Positions 40,253-52,262 of a stretch of DNA of 64,000 nt are shown piece by piece. Numbering within the stretch: position 1 is the first letter of the stretch; every line of letters begins with the position of its first letter. The translations under genes and the position numbers were made by a program. The notes below the pieces were generated by a model. The model did no database searches. It was given only the letters and a program-made list of their open reading frames with translations, and was not told where the DNA came from. This DNA is from Ophioderma brevispina (lineage: Eukaryota; Echinodermata; Ophiuroidea; Amphilepidida; Ophiodermatidae), in NCBI GenBank assembly GCA_023653785.1, contig JAMKCH010022352.1, positions 1 to 64,000 of the forward strand, written 5' to 3'.

Positions 40253-41170
40253 TTGTCCTACAAAAGTACAAATCAGCAAACATAAAGTCATTTGTAGACA
40301 AGCTTTCCCAATGCTCAACAAGGCTATTCCCTAGGAACAGGATGCAATCATGTTCAAAGAGGCAGTGCACAGTAGTTGAATCTGCCGAATAGCCTGACCA
40401 CTGCACAGTAGACTGGGGAAACATTAACTCATCCTCTTTTGAAACTTTCCGAAAGTAGTCACCATTTCTCTAAACACAGGGGGATGTTCAAAATTAATTT
40501 ATACATGAAGAATATAGGAAAAATTACTCTTATCAATGTGTTTTGCATTACGCATCATCACACAATGCACACGCATGTGTTGCAAAAAAGGGCCATATTG
40601 GATTTGATCAGTTAGTAGAAATGAATACTTGAAGAATCTCATTGTACAACAGGCCAATTAATATATTCCGTATTGTGGTGGTAGGATTTGCTAACCACGT
40701 AATATATCCCGTCTTAGTGATGATTACACCAAGTATAGACCCACATTTTACATACATTAAAATCTTTGTATGTAATGTCTTGGCATGAATGCTGGAGCGA
40801 CTGCTCTGCCAGCACCCTCTGAGAAGCCACAATCCAATATGGCCCTTTATGCAAATCACTGCCTGTGTGGATTGGGCAATGCAAATCATACTGGTACAGT
40901 AATTTATTCTTATTTTCTTCATGTATAAATAGATTTGGAAATTCACCCTGTGTTTAGAAGAAATGGGTGGTTACTGCCAGGAGGGAAGTCTTTCAAAGAG
41001 GGAGTTAAATGGTTCTCCGGCAGTGGGGCAGCCCTAACCCTGCAGAATTCAACTACTGTGCAGTTGATTCTGGACATGACAGCAGGGTGGTATAGGAGTA
41101 AGGGACTGCCTTGTTGGGCATTGGGAGCTGTCTACAACAATGTATGTGGGTGTTGATTTTTACTTTTTGG
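40253..41170. repeat. Large foldback ~0.92 kb with ~340-bp arms
   Basis: The left arm 40253-40605 is inverted against 40828-41170. Matched blocks: CCTTGTTG-GCATTGGGA, TTCAACTACTGTGCA, CTTCATGTATAAAT, CCCTGTGTTTAGA-GAAATGG and ATCCAATATGGCCCTTT. The ~220-base loop is unrelated. ORFs in the arms are in different frames on each arm, so the arms are not coding. Confidence 0.85.
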
Positions 41171-41371
41171 CCTCCATAGATACTAGAGATAGGCCTAGAC
41201 TTGGACAGAGGCCTGTGGTCTAGCCTACGAACCTGTTTTTTAATTATTGAGGAAAGCCAAACTTAGGGTGGGCCATTGACATGATCTACCTCTGGCTGTG
41301 CTATCCAGATTTAGATTGATTCTAATTGAGGCTACCACTTCCCATAGTCAGTTTAACTAAATGCTAAATTT

Positions 41372-41503
41372 TGTTTCCCCTGTTTGTTCTACGCAATACG
41401 GAAAATACCTATAGTTGGGTGCCGTATCACATTCGGCCTAGGCTAATGTGATACAGCACCAACCATAGGTATTTGCCGTATTGCGTGAACAAACAGGGGT
41501 AAC
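41372..41503. repeat. 132-bp near-perfect hairpin
   Basis: GTTTCCCCTGTTTGTTCTACGC, AATACGG-AAATACCTAT and TATCACATT on the left pair with AATGTGATAC, ATAGGTATTTGCCGTATT and GCGTGAACAAACAGGGGTAAC on the right. Arms of about 62 bp at roughly 90 percent; the loop is only a few bases. Confidence 0.9.
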
Positions 41504-41509
41504 TAATAG

Positions 41510-43590
41510 AGATGCTCAGAGGGGCCTGGACAGAGTAGTTTCTGCCACAGATGCACAAAATCATTAAACACATAGAGTAATGTATGTAAAGTTGGGGTCT
41601 TAATTACTGGTGTATCATCACGTAATACGGGAAATTTAAGTGGGTTGTTAGCAAATTACCTACCACGGCAATCGGAGAAATAAATTTAATTAGGCTGTTA
41701 ACTATGAGATTCAAGGATCATGTCTACTAAATGATAATATTCATATCAAATCAGGTTCCTCGCAGAGTAGTATTGATCATAAACTCTTCCAACATATTTC
41801 AAAATATTTTTTGTGGACTCACACCGAATCGTCAAGCTTGACAACAGCATCGGCAAGATACAGTGGTCGAGAGCAGACTCATGTTATTTGATGAGATTCT
41901 GAATCTACAGCAAACATTTGTACTGGCAAACCTGTGTTACACTGATGAAAAATCAAGGAGTTTCAACTTGATGAGTAAGGAGATAGAAACATCCATTATG
42001 GGACCGACACATTGGCTTTAGTCGCAGAACTGCTCGTATTTGATTAACCCTACAGTAAACATTGTGCAGAAGATGCGAATGAGGAGCCTGAACACAATTG
42101 CACATTATGAATTGTTGCATCCTCATTTGATTGTAGTTTGAAAAGCCCAGGCTTAGCCCTGATTACTTACTAGTCGCAGGGGCAATGTGGTGTGCACAAT
42201 ACGGATTTTGGACTAAAGGACACATGTTACGCATTGCTCAAAAGCCAGCAGAAATCGCTCACTGTGACCGGTAGTATTATCATGGGCTGAATTTTGATCC
42301 CAAGGCATTGCCTTCTGCAAGAGGTGATGTCACATGTCACCTGGTCTATAACATGCTTAAACAAGCTACAATTTAAGACTAATGAGACTGTGCTATAGGT
42401 GCAGAAGTGGACGGGGGGGATGGGCTGAAGGGTTGTGCCCCTAAATTGTTTACCCCACCAGACTCCCTAACATTGGTGAAGAAGCTTCATCAGACTACAT
42501 AAAACTATATGTGCAGGTCCCTCCATACAAAAAAATGCATATGCCAACACTTGGACGAGGAACAATAAACCAGACAGATGTAGGTTGACTAAAAGCATGC
42601 AGATGGAAATTAAGTGTAGTGAACAAAATGCAGATTACCTGCATGAAATACACAAGAACAAAATCCAATTTCCAGATACCATGCCTTTGCAACCAAGTAA
42701 TGGAGATACTTGAGAAAGCAAGTGACTATTAAGTTATGTTCTGTCCTGAGTATACCTAACAGAGAGCGGAAGCAAAGCAAGCTGTGATCCATTGTTAAAA
42801 GCCGGGTCTGTTTTGGCGTGACTTGGGCAGCACGGCGATTTGCTGTGAGCGCCTAAGTTTTTTGATGAGCTAGGTTAATCCTGTAATCAGGCAATTTTTA
42901 CCCATTTTGTGCTTCAATTCATGACCAAACAAGAAAATACTCATTCTTAGACAAGTTAACATTAACACTTATGGGTTTGCTTATGTCAAACCAATAGCTT
43001 CATCTTCTAAGTAAACTAATAAAGAGTCATCCCATTAGATCCGTTCTGGTCACAAAAGATGAGTTTCAAATAAAACTGGCCCAAGTTTGTTCAATTCTCA
43101 TGAAACTGAAAGATAGAATTCACATTTTAATTATCACAGTATATTGGAAAGATATCCAAGCTAAATTGAGCAAATTATCAGAAATAGTCGACAATTGTGT
43201 GTACAAAAATTGGGGTCATTTTGAAGTCATTTCATGGCTTATATGTAACAGTCACGAGTACTAAACTGTTCAAGACTTTAGAGAAATAATAACACCCATG
43301 TGTGAGCACCATTTATTTCAAAAGTAGGCCGCCAAACCAAATCTGAGGGTTAAACATGAATTGTATTGAATTAACGATCACTGCTCCGATCAGTCGAGGG
43401 AATCGGTGATTACCATAACAATATCGTTCCAGACACTGAACGCTGCAAACAATCATGGATTAATTGCTTCGAATCTATGTAGGTATATGTCCTCTCCAGG
43501 TTCTGTCTCTTTTGTTGTGGGTGCCATTTATGACCTTATATTTATACTAGAAACAAGGGGCAACAATGGTGATGCGTCAAGGAATAAATG
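41510..43590. other. No recognised gene
   Basis: AT-rich, apparently single-copy sequence. A stop-rich stretch without splice-like ORFs. Confidence 0.4.
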
Positions 43591-43599
43591 AGTACCATT

Positions 43600-44165
43600 G
43601 CCAAGCAAAATCAAAAATTTCGGTTTTGCTTTGATTTTGAAAAATCATTCGGTTTAAAAATCCTTGTGAATTGAAAGAGGAAATTAAAGGGATAAGGCGC
43701 GAGCGATAATGCCATAGAGAATAAAAAAAAAATTTGGAAATGCATTTCTAGCTTAATAAATCAAAGGATAAAAGATGATAATTCCATACAAAATACTTTG
43801 ATGAGGAACAAATTGCACCAAAAATTGTGAAAAATGAAGTATTTGAGGCAAATTTGTCATACCCGTCTCCCGCAAATAGCCAGACAGCGATGGCATCTCA
43901 AAAATCACACTAAACAGCTGATGGTGGTTTACACCGTACAAAATAAAAAAAGATCAATAATTTTGTGTTTGAGGTCAAATTGTTCAGTCGTGGTGCACGT
44001 TATTACGCTTATGAACCTGGGATATTCACACGGAAAGGCTTTTTTGATTCAAGGCGGAATTTGATACGCACGTAAGAAATTAAAAGATCAAATAAAAAGT
44101 ATGCCTTGTCTTAATACAACAGGATTTCAAGCAAATCACGTGCAGGTTATGTAAGGAAATATAGG
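43600..44165 (+). repeat. Dispersed repeat R5, copy 1
   Basis: Homologous to 58740-59150: GCAAATAG-CAGACAGCGA-GGC-TCTCAAAA, TGTGTTTGAGG, GGCTTTTTTGAT, GATACGC and AAAAAGTATGCC. Confidence 0.75.
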
Positions 44166-44579
44166 CCAGTAACAAAATTACAAAATACAAATTTTGCTAT
44201 CCTTTAACTGCGATGACACTATACTCTATCAAAAAAAACAAGCTGAATCAAGCAGAAACAAACACATAGCAAGCACATAGCAAGCGCATATCAAGCTATA
44301 AAATAACCAAGCACTTGACCAACAATAGAAGCACTGATCACTCAAGTGAAGTATTAGCTTTTAAAGGGCTGTTTATCAAGTTGTTTACTGTTTTGTTTTT
44401 GGTTGGAGTTTGCTTTGAATGTTAAAGCTGGTTCTGGTTTGATTTTAACTTGTCTTGGAGTAGGTTGATTGTCAGTTAATGTTAATTACCTTTTCAACGC
44501 GAGGATATTAGGAAACAAGAATTTTTCAAAAACAAGCAGTTTATGTTAGCAGTGTAATTACATGATGTGTCATTTTTGC

Positions 44580-44910
44580 TTTTGTTTTGGACCTTCATTT
44601 CCGGCGATATGGCGATCTTAGTGTCGATCAAGAACAATGAAATACAAGGAAGTTGATTGCAATAATTGGCTCTAATCTCAAACATTCAACAATAGCTACA
44701 AAACAACTCTTTGGAGTTGGCAGTTTTTGAGATATGGTCATTTTAGGATTGCCTAAGAAACAAGTACAAAGGACGTTGAATGCTATAATTGATTATATCT
44801 GAAAAATCACTACTAGATACAAACAATCATTGGACTTGCCAGTTCCTGAGATATGGTATTTTAGTGTTGCTCAGAACAATGAATTACAAAGGAAATTGAA
44901 TGCTATATAG
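44580..44910 (+). repeat. Tandem repeat, ~120-125 bp unit, about 2.5 copies
   Basis: Units at 44632-44756 and 44757-44875, plus partial units on both sides. Each runs AACAATGAA-TACAA-GGA--TTGAATGC-ATAATTG, then ATACAAACAA, GGA-TTG-CAGTT, TGAGATATGGTCATTTTAG. Confidence 0.75.
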
Positions 44911-45154
44911 TGGTATACTCTTTGTCAAAAGAATGTTTACAAGATGACGTGAATGCAGCCGTGCAAATCGACTGCCAGCCCGCCCCTGTGGATGTCACAT
45001 GCATACGTTCTGTAAACGGTATTTTGGCAAATAGTAAGTTGAATTTGCATTTCGTGGGGATAAGAATCTATTACACCAAGAACTTCTTGACGTGAATTAT
45101 ATTTGTTTTTATGACAATTTAAGGTTGCCCGGTAAAGTGTATTAATATTTAGAT

Positions 45155-46025
45155 GATTGACCGGTAATGTATTAGCAGTCATTCAAAAAAAACTGTTGGC
45201 AGTGAAGCTACAGTCAATACACAGGACATGCTCTCATAAACATCTTGTTTAGATGTGGTATTGAATTTATATCAACATAATGCTACAATGGTCCTGTTAT
45301 GGTGATCTAAAGAGACCAGATGCAAAAAAGTATACAAATACTTACATGATTAGAGGAGAAATTGGGCACACTTTTTCCCAAGGCACTGCTACTTGGCCTA
45401 CACCCTGATAGGCAAGAACAAAGGGAAATAGTGTGATTTATATCCCTGATATAAACATTGTAGTATTTATTTGAGACACCTCACGGACTATGGGGGACGC
45501 GGTGTAGGGAACAGTTTGAAACTTTTCTTAGAGAAATGGCATTTGTAATCGGAATCAGCAATAAAATAGCATGGTTATGTTTATTAATATGCATGAGGTG
45601 TAATACAGGAGTCTGTATTTGTAAAACACTGGTGTCCCCCCCCCACCCCCCCCCCCCCCCCCCCTCACATCAGCAAAGCAACAAAAAAGAAAGCCATTGA
45701 TTCTTATTGCCCTGGGGGGTCCAAGATAATAAACATGTGTTGGAAGCAAACAAGACATGTATTTACAAAAGTGGGTGAATAGTATTAGATTTAGTTTTTT
45801 TACCTCCACAAGAACAGGGTGTGGAGGACTATTATAATGGTGTATATGGTGGTTGAAAGGGTTTAATCAAAGCACTTGGCAGTATGTTGACACAAATAAT
45901 GCACAAACCTTGTTAGTAGGTGATCGACTGTGATGTGATTAGCAGTCAATCAAACCAAACGTTAAGCAGTCAAGCTGCAGTCAAGACACAGAACATGAGT
46001 TCAATGTACAGCTTTCTAGAAATGG
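45155..46025 (+). repeat. Repeat pair 45155-45235 / 45925-46025 and a C-run
   Basis: TTAGCAGTCA-TCAAA, GCAGTCAAGCT-CAGTCAA-ACACAG-ACATG in both copies. Between them at 45636-45664 is a C homopolymer broken by one A. Confidence 0.65.
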
Positions 46026-46028
46026 TCA

Positions 46029-46410
46029 TTGAATAATGTAAATGCACAAACACTTGTACACAAACACAAGGAAACACATCAATTGGTTGATATTGAATGG
46101 CAGGAATTTCTTGCAAACCCCACCCGCCAACTTTCGCGCACCCATATGTTGTCTTACCGTCGTCAATTGGCTAAAACTACGATATACTCAAATAGCTTTT
46201 TTCCCTGGACGACCCGGCACTGGAACAACTTGCCTCACCAATTACTTGACATTATTTCAATGCTTTTAAAGAGGGACTCGCTGATTTCGTTAATGATGAT
46301 GGCAACTCTACTCACAACCCACTAACCAGTTAGTGTCTGGGTCATCAAACTCTAGCGTGATGCAGGAACCTGCTTTGTTGGAGTATAAATGATCCAGATC
46401 CAGATACTTT
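46029..46410 (+). mobile_element. LINE 3' end (RT C-terminal tail)
   Basis: Encodes HQLVDIEWQEFLANPTRQ, then YRRQLAKTTIYSNSFFPWT and RHWNNLPHQLL: the C-terminal signature of jockey/CR1/L2-type LINEs (SFFPRT-R-WN-LP). It is followed by a 3' end ATGATCCAGATCCAGATAC, a short (GATCCA)n tail. The frame is open for 98 codons, then slips. Confidence 0.85.
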
Positions 46411-46419
46411 AGAAATTTG

Positions 46420-48600
46420 GATTAGGCTAATTAGTGAAGTGCGCCGCTAATTAATGACGTCACTGACGGCCAGCTAGCGCTTCGGTGAACCAGAAGTTTG
46501 CTTGATGACTCATCATGCTCAGAGAAGTTTTTATGAATGAATCCACAAGGTCAATGTTGTACCCATGCGCAGTTCGATCAATAAAATTTTCCATCATGAC
46601 AGCTTAATTATCATCTCAAAAGAAACGAAAACGGCCACTCCGTTGCATTTTTTAGTGAAAAATCTATGCTTTCCCCGTAGAATTTATTAATTTTGACATC
46701 TTAAAAACCTGATACGGGGATCTCTTGTAATTAAATTGTCAAATTAGGTACGAAATGACACTAATTAGATCGGTAAAATACAGCACATGTACTACGTGAT
46801 AGCAGTCATTGCAAGTTAGGTCGGGTTTTTGTTTTAGAGGTCGGATGCAATATTCACCTGTTTTCCGAGGAAAATTTCAGAATTGTATTTTCCCCGTCGT
46901 AACCGCCCACATGAGCATAATTGCGCAGTAGCAATGTTTGAATAATGTATAAAATACTGTTGAAATAAGTATAATATTTTCATATATTGGTTTACAAGAA
47001 ATAAAAATGTACTCATAGTTTCCCTAATTATTTGTTATGAGTGTTTCATGGTAGACCTTGTATGGAATTACTTTGAAATGCGTAATATATTTGGCATGTG
47101 ACATGCCCTAAATAATCCCCATCTCGAGTCCTCATAACCTACATTCGTAATCGTGACCGCATACCCTGGGTGGCCCCAGGGATTGTTGCCAGCTTTAACA
47201 TATAATAACTGAATAACATTTGGAACAAGGCCAAGTGGCTGAATTGACTTGGGGACAACACGCTACAATACGAATATTATTCCTAACTTACCTCATCGTT
47301 AAGGTTGATTACAGCTCCATAACCACAGTGCCACCTCCTTTATGAATGCATCCCTTACTGCCAAAGAAGAAATCGGCGAATTTTTAATTCGACCTTGTCA
47401 TTTTCTCCAATGGTTAAAAAACAAAAAAGGCGGCCAAACCAGGTGGTCTTACTGTCACGACTACAGCACATGTTCATACATGTGACGTTCAGTGACGTGT
47501 TTTGTATTCGCATTTCAACCGGCAATAGACCGTGATTATGTGTAAATAATGAACTTCGCCTTCTGGCAGAGGGATTCGTTTCTGATTCCTTGACCTCCTT
47601 CCTTCGCCAACCCAAAATAACAGCGCGCCCTAGATCAAATAACTCAGAAGGACATATGGTTTCCAGAAGTTTATGCCATTTTTCAACATGCAACTAATTT
47701 AAAACGAAAGATAATGGGACAAAATGAATAGTTAGAAGTCTACTCTCACCCTTGCATGCAGTTTTGAAATTGTGTCTTTTATATAGAATTTTCAGTAGAC
47801 ATAATTTGACCCATTGTTACAATATGCTTATCGCCTTCACACATGTGTGTGCGTATTCGGATGCAACCTCAAGCTAATTACGTAACAAGATTCTCATCAC
47901 TTTTTTCTCTAGTATAATTATCGTAAGCCATGTAAGTCTGTTGGAAACCAGCTAGCTTGGCCAGCTTGGGTTGGCAAAATAGGATAAGGTTTTGCATAGT
48001 ATTATACTGTACGCATACTACCAAAATACGTAGGCACATGGAATTTCTAATTTGAGGGCAATAACTTAGGCTAACTTGATTTTTTAATTACGTATTTCTT
48101 GGCCTGCATGTATTTTATTTTTTTCAAAGCTGTCTATTTTAAGATGGCGGTGAATCGCCTGGCAGCGGCAAATAGTGCAATGTTAGGATAAAAAATTCCA
48201 CCCTTTACCGTTAATTTCGTCATGCAGCCCTCAATGGTTTTTGTTCCTTTGACATTCGTCTACATTTCTGTAAGATATATTCACGTGAAAAGGTATTTTG
48301 TACTTCAGATTTCGGCGCTGTTTGCCGGTGAATCGCCGACGCTACCGGGCATCTAAAAATAGAATTCACTCAAGCATCAGTACGCATGCGCATAAATTAA
48401 CCAGGAAACAACGGAGCGGTTTTATTTGTGAAATGGTATTTGAAGAGACTGGATGCTAGGGAAGCCTGTGTTTTTAAACACCCAGGTCACATCATCTATA
48501 TATTTAAAAAAGTAGCATTTAGAAAATAAGTGGACATGAAAGTGCAATTTTTTGCTTTGTAAGGAGGGTCTTTTGACTCCTAACTGCATAGCCTAAAAGG
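46420..48600. other. No recognised gene
   Basis: Unique-looking sequence. The 112-codon minus ORF at 47355-47693 has mixed composition and possible coding character but matches no family I know and has no clear splice context. Confidence 0.35.
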
Positions 48601-48611
48601 TCCACTCAAAG

Positions 48612-48965
48612 GTGCAACAAGAGATTTCAAATAACAGGTGTCCCTAAAAATACGAAAATTCTGATTTCTGCACGGGTGTAAAGCTTGCCATCAAAAATAT
48701 CCCCATCTGAAAGGATTAAGCTGAGAACTGTTTCTTTTGGTACAAAAATTGTGAAATTGTCTAATTTCCTATAGAGCAAATAGGAAATTCAGCTTATGTT
48801 TTCTATTGAAATATAAGCATACACAAATCACCTTTTGTTTTTATTTTACGTTATTTCTGTAGCCAAATAAAAGGTAGAAATCTATTGAGTGCCTAATCTA
48901 TATGAAATCGCTACATATCACAGAAAATATGGATGACTAGAAATATCTTGTTGCACCTTTAAATA
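48612..48965 (+). repeat. Dispersed repeat R2, uninterrupted copy
   Basis: Carries GGTGCAACAAGAGATTTCAAA at the start and GTTGCACCTTTAA at the end (short inverted GTGCAAC/GTTGCAC ends). It provides the empty site for the transposon at 13669-14958. Confidence 0.85.
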
Positions 48966-49267
48966 CTGGAAGGTGAACACATTGCATTGTTTGAGTATTT
49001 GAAAATATTTGAAAAATTGAGTATTTGAAATATGGACCATCATTATTGAAATATGTGGTTAGTCTTCCACAGAAGAAGTATTGATTTCCAATGGAATAGT
49101 CAATTGAGTAAATACAATCAAAATTTACATCTTGTGGAAGACTGCGATTAAGTCTACCATATGGAGAATATAGATTTAAAAAAAAATTTACCTCATTTGA
49201 TTATTTCATTTGAAGTGCAAAGTGGAAGATTGAGGTAAAGTTTTACACAGAGGGAGTATTGATTTCC

Positions 49268-49706
49268 AATGGAATAGACGATTTGCACGATCCCCATAAT
49301 GCATCTCGTTAAGTGCCCATTTCCATCCAGGAACTTGTACCTTTGTTCGTGTTTACGAAAAATTGTTGTTTGTTCGTGTCGCCGGACGGTGCCTAAAACT
49401 ACAATACAAAGTACCTCTTCACGTGAAGTTAATCTTAAAGAAATGTAGAAGAATATCAAAGGAGCCAAAAACACAAGATACACTGATGTTGAAATTTACG
49501 ACAAAGGTGGTTATTTCGATCGTAACAGGTGCCCATACTTGTCACCTGCCGGACGATTACACAACTATAGTGCAACGTCAAAGATATGTACGATTTCTAG
49601 TAACCGTATGTTTTTAGCGGACTTGAGGCTAGTACAAGTTCCCGGAGGGAAATGGCACTTAACAGATGCATTGAGGGATGGTGCAAATTTCTATAAACCA
49701 ATTGCA
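49268..49706. mobile_element. ~440-bp TIR element
   Basis: ATTTGCACGATCCC-ATAATGCATCTCG, TTAAGTGCCCATTTCC and GGAACTTGTAC at the left are mirrored at 49632-49706 (GTACAAGTTCCCGG, GGAAATGGCACTTAA, ATGCAT and GGGATGGTGCAAAT). TIRs are about 75 bp. The middle carries an 84-codon ORF without known similarity. Confidence 0.75.
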
Positions 49707-49749
49707 TAAAACATTTGAAATCTACACCCCTCGCAGAAGGACTGTGATT

Positions 49750-50106
49750 AAAGGAAACAAGAGATTTCCAAATCAGGTGTCCCTAAAAAAATCGAAAGTA
49801 CTGAGGTTGCCCTGATGTAAGTTTCCATCATTAAAATATCACCATCTGAAAGGATTAAGTGAGAAATGTTTCTTTGGTACAAAAATTGTGAATCGAATTT
49901 ATATAGGAGCAAACTACGATTAATTCGGCCTATGTTTTACATTGAAATATACAGCAAATCAAAATCACATGTTTCCTCTCTTTTAAGACATTTCTGTAGC
50001 CCAAAATACAAGGTAAGAAATCTATTGAGTGTCCTAATCTATTGAAAAATACTACTATGAACACCAAGATTTGGGTGCCTCAAAATCTCCGTTGCACCTT
50101 TAAGGT
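49750..50106 (+). repeat. Dispersed repeat R2, third copy
   Basis: More diverged: AAGAGATTTCCAAATCAGGTGT, CCATCTGAAAGGATTAAG and GTTGCACCTTTAAG. Confidence 0.75.
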
Positions 50107-50114
50107 CTACCACA

Positions 50115-51945
50115 GGTAAGTATCGTAGATGTAGAGCATGGTAGAATAAAAACCGGGCCCAGGTGTCAACTGCTGGCTCACGCTAACCTGGTACGAGCCA
50201 CTGAATCACATGGATCCCCAACACAAAACCTGTGGCATATCATTCTGAACAGGTGTATGAGCCAAGGCTTGAACCAGCTACCATTGGTTACTAATGTGCA
50301 CTATAGATTCCATATGGTATAGCCACATGCTGGGATACGTAATTTGAGGTGAATCCCTCAATGGAATTAGGATCTAGGTCCACTTCATCCGTTACAGGGT
50401 TCAAAAAGTCGTTGTTAGTGTCGCTCACAGTCATGAATAGTTTACAGCTTGTTTTTGGCCGTTTAAAAGGGATGTTGATTAATATAAATTATTACTTGGA
50501 AGTTATGTTTTGCAAATGATTCGGACTAGAGGTTGTAACCGGTTGAGAATGTATCAAGCAATAAGGCTAAAGAGGCATAATTCTTGCTTTTCGCCATGTC
50601 GCTAGCCCAAATTCGTTCTTTAAAATGTGTCACTGCTGTTACACAATAGCGCATATCACAGATTACTTTGCATCAGTTTTATCAGCCTCTAGTATTCCCT
50701 AATTATTAAGTTCAAAACATGTAATATGGATTATTAAAGTTTCGCAAGAAGTTCTCCTGGAGCAGTCGCCAATATTGCAGAAGATCACGTTACCATAATT
50801 CGATGGATACAACATTGCTAAAACTAAGGGAGACCAAGTTCAAAGATGTGATAAATTGAAGATGTCAATGTTTATATATTACATTTTGCATAAAAAATTC
50901 TGGTTACGGGTAAAACAATTTCCAGCCCTAGTAATGACGAAACCCATGATTGTTAGTGTTCTGAGAAATATAAAGTTTACGATTTCAGTGATTTTCAGGA
51001 ATTCCTTATGTTGGTATTTGGGTCATTTTGGAGACAACTGGAACACTTTATCAGAGAATGGCCCCTTAGTAAAGTTTTCGTCAAGGGAGTAGGGATTTCA
51101 AATTTACAACAGCCCATTTTACAGTTGTGTCAAAATCCTTTAATACATTTCAGAGTGACTCAGATGTCACCAGAACAGCGCACCATTCGATGCATGCAGA
51201 CCCAGTGGATGCATTTAAATATGCTTGCATCGGCGATTACTGAAGGATTTTGATAGTAATCTGTATGGACTGTAAAAGTGATAATTTCGCGCGTTGTAAT
51301 TTTTGAGTTTCTGAAATTGTTAACATTTTTGTGTTTTAAATTCGCTCTTTTCAGCTATATACATAGACCTTCACAACAAAATAAACATTTTTGCGAGTTT
51401 TGATTTCGCGCTAGCTCAGAAGTGCGCTAAAAGCGCGAAAATTACAATGTAGAGCGAAAGAAAAAATTTCCACGGTTACAGGAACTGAACGCATCACCCC
51501 TTCTGTAATGTGGAAGATTGCAAGTAAATATCCCACAGGGTAATATAGCTAGATTCCAATTGGTATAACTATGGGATTCATTTGAAGCACACACCCTTCT
51601 ATGGGAAATACGCTAGTTCATTGCTGCGAGTAAGGAGTACAGTCAAAAGTTAAAGGGATAAAGCAGCGATTTGCTAATCCGAAACATAAAAAAAAGCTAT
51701 CAACATTCATAATTTTTGTATTTTTGTTACTGGCCATGAATATGCGAACATAAACCTGCAGGTGGTTGGCTTAAAATTCCGTGTATAAAGCGGTACTTTT
51801 TAGCTGATTCTGTAATCTAACATTGCTTTATCAGATTCTGTAAATATCTATACGTGCTTATCAAAATTCCGACTTGAGATCAAAAACGCTTTTTACGGTG
51901 ACATATCCAGATTTTATGCATGCTATGTGCACCAGGACAATACAG
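50115..51945. other. No confirmed gene; one exon-like ORF end
   Basis: Mostly unique AT-rich sequence. At 51149-51237, after AATACATTTCAG, the frame SDSDVTRTAHHSMHADPVDA, then FKYACIGDY, ends in a stop. It could be a terminal exon but nothing else supports it. Confidence 0.3.
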
Positions 51946-51949
51946 TTTG

Positions 51950-52262
51950 ACCTTAAAGAGGGGTGTACAGAGGCAGTCGATCCAGAGGGGGCAAACAAAG
52001 TTCCAAGTCGTCCCGCCAGAGGGGGCAAAAATTCGTAAATCCACACGGTGATTGTCCAATTACGTCTGACTTTGGCACAAAAATGTGAGCGTAGCGTGCG
52101 AAAAATTGCGGAATTTGCTCTAATTCTGCCCAATTTGGACGAAATTGGTTGAAATTCCCCGAAAAGATGGATAAAAAAGCACATTTTGGCCCATCGTCCC
52201 TGCTTTTTTGAGCAAGAGGGGCAACTTGCCCACTGTCCCCCCCCCCCCGGTCGGACGCCCAC
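51950..52262 (-). repeat. GGGGGCAA / C-run dispersed repeat
   Basis: Minus strand starts AGAGCAGTGGGCGTCCGACC, then a G-run, and ends in AGAGGGGGCAAA-type motifs. Such G/C-ended elements recur in this window (59325-59600). Confidence 0.5.

Noticed and set aside
40935..41156. 73-codon ORF
   Set aside because: Lies in one arm of a foldback; the mirrored arm does not conserve the frame.
44910..45095. Possible exon ending in GTAAGT at 45032
   Set aside because: It begins within the end of a tandem repeat, has no good acceptor, and shows no family features.
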